From assembly GCA_964345225.1 (NCBI GenBank), contig CAYFQB010000030.1:1-25746 (forward strand): DNA of 25,746 bases. Direction: 5' to 3'. Shown here one piece after another: positions 23,201 to 25,746 of the stretch. This DNA is from CAYFQB01 sp964345225 (lineage in GTDB: Bacteria > Nitrospirota > Thermodesulfovibrionia > Thermodesulfovibrionales > UBA6898). Position 1 is the stretch's first letter. The number at the start of each line of letters is the position of its first letter. Both the position numbers and the translations under genes were made by a program. The notes beneath the pieces were generated by a model. The model saw only the letters and a program-made list of their open reading frames with translations. It was not told the DNA's origin and ran no database searches.

Positions 23201-24690
23201 TTTATACAGATGAAAGAGCAATCATGATGCTTACTCCCTCGGCATACTACTCATTCAAGTCCTACTGGGATACAGGTGCCCATCCTGTAGGCATATATAC
23301 CGTGACCTTCAATGTCATTGAAGGCAATACACTTATAAGCACATCACAGGCAACCTTTGAGATACTGGGGACTTTTGAGACAGGTGAGGGGTTAATCGGC
23401 ACCCTCACAGCACAGCCGAATCCAGTATACCATGGTCAGGATGTAACCTTTGGCTTTTCAATAACAAATAGCGGCAATGAAGATATTCCCGATCTCAATG
23501 TAAAGATACTTGTAGTAGACCCTGAAACAGAGGAGCTGATGCTTGAAGTAGAGACAACAGAGAACTGTCCGAAAGATACAACTATAACAGACAACCTCGT
23601 CTCATCAACGGCATCTCTTGCACCAAAGGTCTACCTTGCTATCCTTCAGGTATCGACTCAAGATATGACAGAGCCGAGGGCTCTTGATACAGAGACATTT
23701 GAGGTACTGCCGGTCCTGCCGGCCATTGATATAACCAAATATATACCTGATATAAAGAATGTCCTTGTCTGGCTTAATTACCAGTGGCAGAGCGGCCATA
23801 ATACCCCTGATATAACCGTGATAGAACAGGCACTCGCAGAAGCAGGGATACAGTACACCATGGTATTTGACAAGAAGGACTTCCAGGCAGAATTTGTGAA
23901 TAACCCGTTCTATACAGACTATATGATCCTTGGTGACCAGCACCCGCTTGAAGACCACTACTCAGATAAGCTCATGATGGAGATAGCCTCTGGGAAAGGA
24001 CTTATCTCATCCATGTTTAATCGGCAGAATATGGACGAAAGTGTATTCGGCATAAAGTTCAGAGGTCATTTATCTGGCAATGATTATCCTGTTGAGCTCA
24101 TTGAGAGTGAAATAGCAGGGACAGGAGACTTCCAGACTTTGGGAAGGTCATTGAGGGTTGATGCCGTGAATGGCGAAGAGACAGTTGGAGGGTGGATCGT
24201 AAAGACCACGAAGAAAGGCGAAAAACTGTATCCTGCAATAGTAAGCAGTTCATACGGATACGGAAATGTGCTCTTTTATGCCTTTGACCTTGGCATGAGC
24301 TACACAGATTATCAGGCATTTGCAGAACTCATCAGGAATTCACTTGAGTTCGTTCATACACCGTTTGATGCTCAGGCGCTACCACCAAACCGGTTTATTC
24401 CTGTAGAGATACGGATCGAGAGTCTTGGAGGACTGTTTGACCTAGAGGTAAAGGAGAGCGTTCCATTAGAGATCAAGCTTTATGACCCAGAAACTGGGCA
24501 ATTGATTCCTGATAATCCATGGATAACCTTAATGCACCTTGAGCCGAATGAAGTTAAAACTCTGATGTTCTACATACTCACTCCCGAGACACAAGGCTCA
24601 TATACCTTAAACACAACGGTAAGTTATCTGGACAACGGGATATATATATTTTATGAACAACTAAATACTGATATAAACGTAGTTGAATAA
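17272..24690 (+). CDS. Giant secreted modular protein (prenyltransferase-like, CARDB, IgGFc-binding-like, FG-GAP, GATase-like)
   Basis: 2472 residues; AGGAGGT at 17260-17266 fixes the start. A signal peptide (1-33) is followed by an alpha-toroid of prenyltransferase-like repeats (38-292) with QNPDGSWG, QNTDGGWG, QNTDGGFG and QLLNGSWN. Next come four CARDB domains (295-752), an IgGFc-binding-like beta region (755-1145; SDKPVAVFSG, SDKPVAVYSHG), two more CARDB domains (1148-1376) and a DUF2341-like part (1440-1550). FG-GAP/VCBS repeats (1565-1850) carry five calcium loops (FNNDGFTD, FNRDGNYD, VDRDGYLD, FDSDGNVD, FNDDGNKD). Ig-like domains (1890-2150), a possible glutamine-amidotransferase-like fold (2160-2365) and a last beta domain complete it. 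No C-terminal anchor or autotransporter is visible. Base use becomes more GC-rich from about 23000, as if assembled from pieces. Probably cell-surface adhesion or matrix; the partner is unknown. It is followed after 37 bases by the transglutaminase-type gene. Confidence 0.85.
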   Translation: MTAQSSYMRLMKLSFIVFLLFLIQLISFTISSAQTPEITNGINYLISTQNPDGSWGNDTSTTDILTATVSVIETFQIIDQTGTSNYTNAVSWLQSQTLETTNYLSERIHVLSLGGADSSLLLSYLDELEYVWGGHDDYGVNILDTSFALKALKKINYSDLNTFSQALGYLVESQNTDGGWGFYRGDDSNVYMTAIVLQTFNVLSATFDIQSSIINAVSYLHSQQNTDGGFGNSPSTVYETSLAFEALVTSKADISSIAQPAIDYLISTQLLNGSWNNDSYSTALALRVLGNLKPDLNITVDDIAFSNQTPAQGEISTITATIYNTGLVQADNVMVQFYDGDPKAGGVQIGSDQVISTIAPYGNSSVEVIYDTSGKLDCRYIHVTVDPLNSITELNEGDNRAVKVLKILKPGDLFIDGREIFYFPFDLKPDTTFTIISIIRNLGEMPIENITVALYDGQPNAGGIKLEEKVISVINPFKSSIVSFDLNGQSIGSHSYYIYVDPYNQLIEPDESNNIGYISIDIKDPNITEPDSTDLYITQSDISFNPVYPDAGQSVTITAVVHNTSNHTVTDLDVSFYNGDPKDGGILLGTVNTWVAQWSTQTVSFTWIMPGGAPVIYVVIDKDKKIAENDETNNIAYKPINTYAADLSVTERDVTLNPVLPEKGQPVSINVAINNLGNIGSSGRVNVYEVDSEGVKTLFWESDIFVNGTGTTTVSIEGWTFPYKSSTIAVVIDNVSPDDSDLSNNETIVIYGEDIKPGSSNEGKEFSIVMPETYYHTASIIIQSKITAKVKILGPFISWAGTVSPGSPVTIPLIHGETEVSSNGVIEDKGINITSDEDISVIFKAPNFADVADDAYLAIPIKSLGTNYYNISYAPVYNTNSFSRITIVAPYENTNVKIGDTLINLNKGQTYQIKSNTIDYTGVHIRSDKPVAVFSGVTCTYIPYPNECIACDTLLAQVLPVSLWSTDYFTGPLYSPDDSDLIRVVAGEDNTIVTIKSEASTETVTLDKGQWEEIDVETATHLTSNNPIEVAQFAKGLGCAGKGDPFEMLMIPTDKLRMDYRFFVPQGYEQGNFATIIAPEPETNIVLDGELIVPDWVPLPDKGNYTMVSLAEGEHSIVSDKPVAVYSHGYRYFGSYGYPVGFGISLPDLTVDEIHYAPQNPSESQLVKLSTTLSNPGEKCAKNVLVRAYSGDPTVVGIQVGDDRIIDIIYPKESIPIEFVWDTYGFRHVNTIYVIADPLDDIEEENENNNTSIIEIDMNDPLNPDLTISDIILSQPTVNEGEEIVVTVVVKNRGTAVNGIPVSLYLGNPEYGGVLLESKVIQQIIPYDVETEVVFRFVTLGYHGIKDLYIVIDPLNIIDELIEDNNIASRTVDIKAKELNLKVTTDKTQYDANSDVGINVHVLNENIYEWSGVGDVYIKDEIDNIVDHVATFNIDDLDPVGISGWTYRVPAFVTTTTDKDNSLASSRVDFSDLIAAVNEGGKALDVNSIRVLEMDGQGNYLGEKIAKFIPDMGFDPVFNAEGMVLWLMDGLTLSGVTRYYYIYFDIADNGPKEPSVNTSLPDTGNLIGYIDYYGMIYVFRNNGDGTFGPQQFVDDVSPFHDFSSGIVLSDFNNDGFTDIITGGAEGLFYYENRADMSDTFMPKVLIDSSRELQRNIMPIASGDFNRDGNYDFIVNNSLYNILYLLNGNGDGTFNKTVIPLPEGYHLFKGKGVADVDRDGYLDLVAADSYGVLFLYHGQEDWTSVQPVEIADVGTDTYGVALADFDSDGNVDIIACDKYSYYGYILRGNGDGTFMPLEPVPSLATPYIYATSYASGDFNDDGNKDIIANIYISKDLFYFEGNGDGTFKGYNTIPSDSYYSYAISSSGIYPSVFPAVGIPEKAPDKTFNFIWNTGITSPGPYQVYVTLSEGQVVVAEDSTPFEIITDFNIVTGIVSDKIAYNANETVELTSTITSQSANFIFEDLTAKVTVKDAQGQTLYTDERAIMMLTPSAYYSFKSYWDTGAHPVGIYTVTFNVIEGNTLISTSQATFEILGTFETGEGLIGTLTAQPNPVYHGQDVTFGFSITNSGNEDIPDLNVKILVVDPETEELMLEVETTENCPKDTTITDNLVSSTASLAPKVYLAILQVSTQDMTEPRALDTETFEVLPVLPAIDITKYIPDIKNVLVWLNYQWQSGHNTPDITVIEQALAEAGIQYTMVFDKKDFQAEFVNNPFYTDYMILGDQHPLEDHYSDKLMMEIASGKGLISSMFNRQNMDESVFGIKFRGHLSGNDYPVELIESEIAGTGDFQTLGRSLRVDAVNGEETVGGWIVKTTKKGEKLYPAIVSSSYGYGNVLFYAFDLGMSYTDYQAFAELIRNSLEFVHTPFDAQALPPNRFIPVEIRIESLGGLFDLEVKESVPLEIKLYDPETGQLIPDNPWITLMHLEPNEVKTLMFYILTPETQGSYTLNTTVSYLDNGIYIFYEQLNTDINVVE

Positions 24691-24726
24691 ATGAAAAATA
24701 TACTGTATAAAATCCAGGAGGGATAA
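24691..24726 (+). other. Mini-frame filling the gap between the two surface genes
   Basis: ATG directly follows the giant gene's TAA; the frame MKNILYKIQEG ends one base before the next gene's ATG. Its own codons contain that gene's AGGAGG site, so it may only reflect a compact intergenic sequence. Listed for the recurring pattern. Confidence 0.15.
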
Positions 24727-24727
24727 C

Positions 24728-25746
24728 ATGCAGTTAATATACTTCAGCTTCCTAAGGCCAATAGCAATAATAGTTCTCGTCTTTTATATATGGACATTTG
24801 GTGGTTTGTTCGATATCGCTTATGCAGCGAAGAACGATATTGAGCAGGGCGCAAAGGGCAAAGCGACATCTGCCTCGGCGGACCAACCTGCAGTTGTAAA
24901 GTTCAATAAAGTGCTTGAGGATATCGAAAATCTTCTCAAGGATACCACAATTGATACCGACACCAAGAAAAACAGACTGAGAGCCAAGAAAAAAGAGATT
25001 GAAGATCTCGATATCGAGATAAGAAAGCAGTTAGAGGAAACTGAAGACAGGATAAAGAACCTTCCTGATGTAATAAAAAAGCGTCACGGAGATTTTATAA
25101 AGAAATACGAAAATAATCTCAATGAATTAAATGCAAATATTGATGAAATAGATAAAGAAACAGATGAGGCACAGGTAAAGATAAAGGTAGAGAAGGCCAA
25201 GAAACACCTTGAAAAGGTAAAGCCACCAAAGAAGCATAGGCCACTCGACCCTAAAAAACTGCCCCACAGGTCAGTGCCTGAAGTTGAAGTACCCTTAGAA
25301 GATATAAGCAAAGAGAAAGCTGCGTTAATTGATAAGGCATTTACAGAGATAGAGCGTCTAACGTCTGACTTATATGCCTTTAACACAGAATATTTTGAAA
25401 GCAAGCACGATGAAGTGGATTATCTGACCAGTTTACTTAAAAACGATCATTTATCGGAAGTTAAAAACTCCTTAACCCTCACTCCTAACGGCTCCGCTGA
25501 GCCATTCGGCCCGAGCTCAGGCCGAGGGCTCTCAAAAGTCTCCTCACCGGTTAAAGTTGCCTCCAGCAGCACACTTCACGGGATACTTCCGCAGATATTG
25601 ACGCTGGCGATCCTTCCCCCAACAGAAGCTGATCTCACTGAGACTATTGAAGTGCAGTTCACCCCTGCGATTCAGGCAAAGGCACAGGAACTGGATAACA
25701 ACCCTGTTAAAATATATGAGTGGGTGAGGAATAATGTTGAGTTTGT
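24728..25746 (+). CDS. Secreted coiled-coil / transglutaminase-like protein (N-terminal part)
   Basis: The gene starts at ATG 24728 with AGGAGG at 24716-24721 and runs off the window after 339 codons. It has a signal peptide (1-34, ending IAYA), a long charged helical region (57-178; IEDLDIEIRKQLEETEDRI) that should form a coiled coil, a Pro/Lys linker, a second helix, a low-complexity piece (249-269) and, at the very end, NNPVKIYEWVRNNVEF. That last motif is the usual opening of bacterial transglutaminase-like domains attached to large, often RHS/YD-repeat, surface proteins, so the missing part probably holds Cys-His-Asp and perhaps repeats. It forms an operon with the giant upstream gene; the two may be cross-linked or assembled together. 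The transglutaminase call rests on that one motif. Confidence 0.75.
   Translation, partial: MQLIYFSFLRPIAIIVLVFYIWTFGGLFDIAYAAKNDIEQGAKGKATSASADQPAVVKFNKVLEDIENLLKDTTIDTDTKKNRLRAKKKEIEDLDIEIRKQLEETEDRIKNLPDVIKKRHGDFIKKYENNLNELNANIDEIDKETDEAQVKIKVEKAKKHLEKVKPPKKHRPLDPKKLPHRSVPEVEVPLEDISKEKAALIDKAFTEIERLTSDLYAFNTEYFESKHDEVDYLTSLLKNDHLSEVKNSLTLTPNGSAEPFGPSSGRGLSKVSSPVKVASSSTLHGILPQILTLAILPPTEADLTETIEVQFTPAIQAKAQELDNNPVKIYEWVRNNVEF
25491..25532. repeat. REP-like palindromic insert inside a coding region
   Basis: A GC-rich piece coding for NGSAEPFGPSSGRGLS within an AT-richer helical protein. Its core gagctcaggccga (25513-25525) is identical to 5009-5021 in dispersed repeat copy A. The frame stays open, so an intergenic-type element appears to have been absorbed into the gene. 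It also holds a CCCGAG site (25510-25515) for the predicted restriction enzyme. Confidence 0.5.

Noticed and set aside
19179..24319. Several reverse frames of 70-130 codons inside the giant gene
   Set aside because: They are antisense shadows of a continuous 2472-codon frame with recognisable domains.
25084..25404. 106-codon reverse frame
   Set aside because: It is the complement of the Lys/Glu-rich coiled coil, which naturally yields Ser/Phe/Leu-rich antisense frames.
1..25746. CRISPR array
   Set aside because: No series of regularly spaced short repeats was seen; the 3523-3912 repeats are coding and too long.

Overview
The window looks like a piece of a chromosome from an environmental, Gram-negative-type bacterium. 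Secreted multi-domain giants with CARDB, FG-GAP and transglutaminase regions, an AraC-type response regulator, and intergenic palindromes of the 'ctgagc...tcgaag' kind are what I would expect from Nitrospirota or Desulfobacterota lineages. This placement is an impression only: no ribosomal or core marker gene is present apart from one tRNA.

Layout. (1) 82-1909: an intact tRNA-Arg(CCU), then a leftward integration module made of a 38-residue acidic helical protein, an excisionase-like HTH protein and a tyrosine recombinase ending 44 bases from the tRNA. This is the usual left end of an integrated island, although the recombinase has Ser where the first catalytic Arg is expected. (2) 2000-9900: an AT-rich accessory stretch where isolated genes (an unknown protein, a secreted repeat protein, an HNH nuclease, a membrane zinc-ribbon protein, a receiver-AlbA_2 fusion and a MauJ/HEPN-like protein) are separated by three related copies of a long non-coding repeat and by decayed gene fragments. 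(3) 10250-15640: a rightward defence block. It begins with a self-cleaving XRE/S24 repressor from an apparently leaderless promoter. A restriction-modification pair of the AvaI/BsoBI type (predicted CYCGRG) follows, then a SIR2-like protein and a DUF262 protein 4 bases apart. (4) 15960-25746: a ribbon-helix-helix regulator, a leftward receiver-AraC response regulator, and, divergent from it, a 2472-residue secreted modular protein followed by the first 339 codons of a secreted coiled-coil/transglutaminase protein.

How the parts may work together. The SIR2-DUF262 pair is the best candidate for an undescribed system. DUF262 is the nucleotide-binding/sensor half of GmrSD-like systems, and SIR2-like proteins act as NAD-depleting effectors in several anti-phage systems; here they are tightly coupled and sit directly behind a restriction enzyme. 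The S24 repressor could control the block or be a prophage remnant. The receiver-AlbA_2 fusion and the HEPN protein add two more possible defence or stress genes. Short reading frames abut or overlap the starts of several of these genes, which suggests translational coupling. The AraC-type regulator probably controls the divergent surface-protein operon.

Limits. No second copy of the tRNA 3' end was found by eye, so the right boundary of the island is unknown. All domain calls are from motif recognition without database searches.
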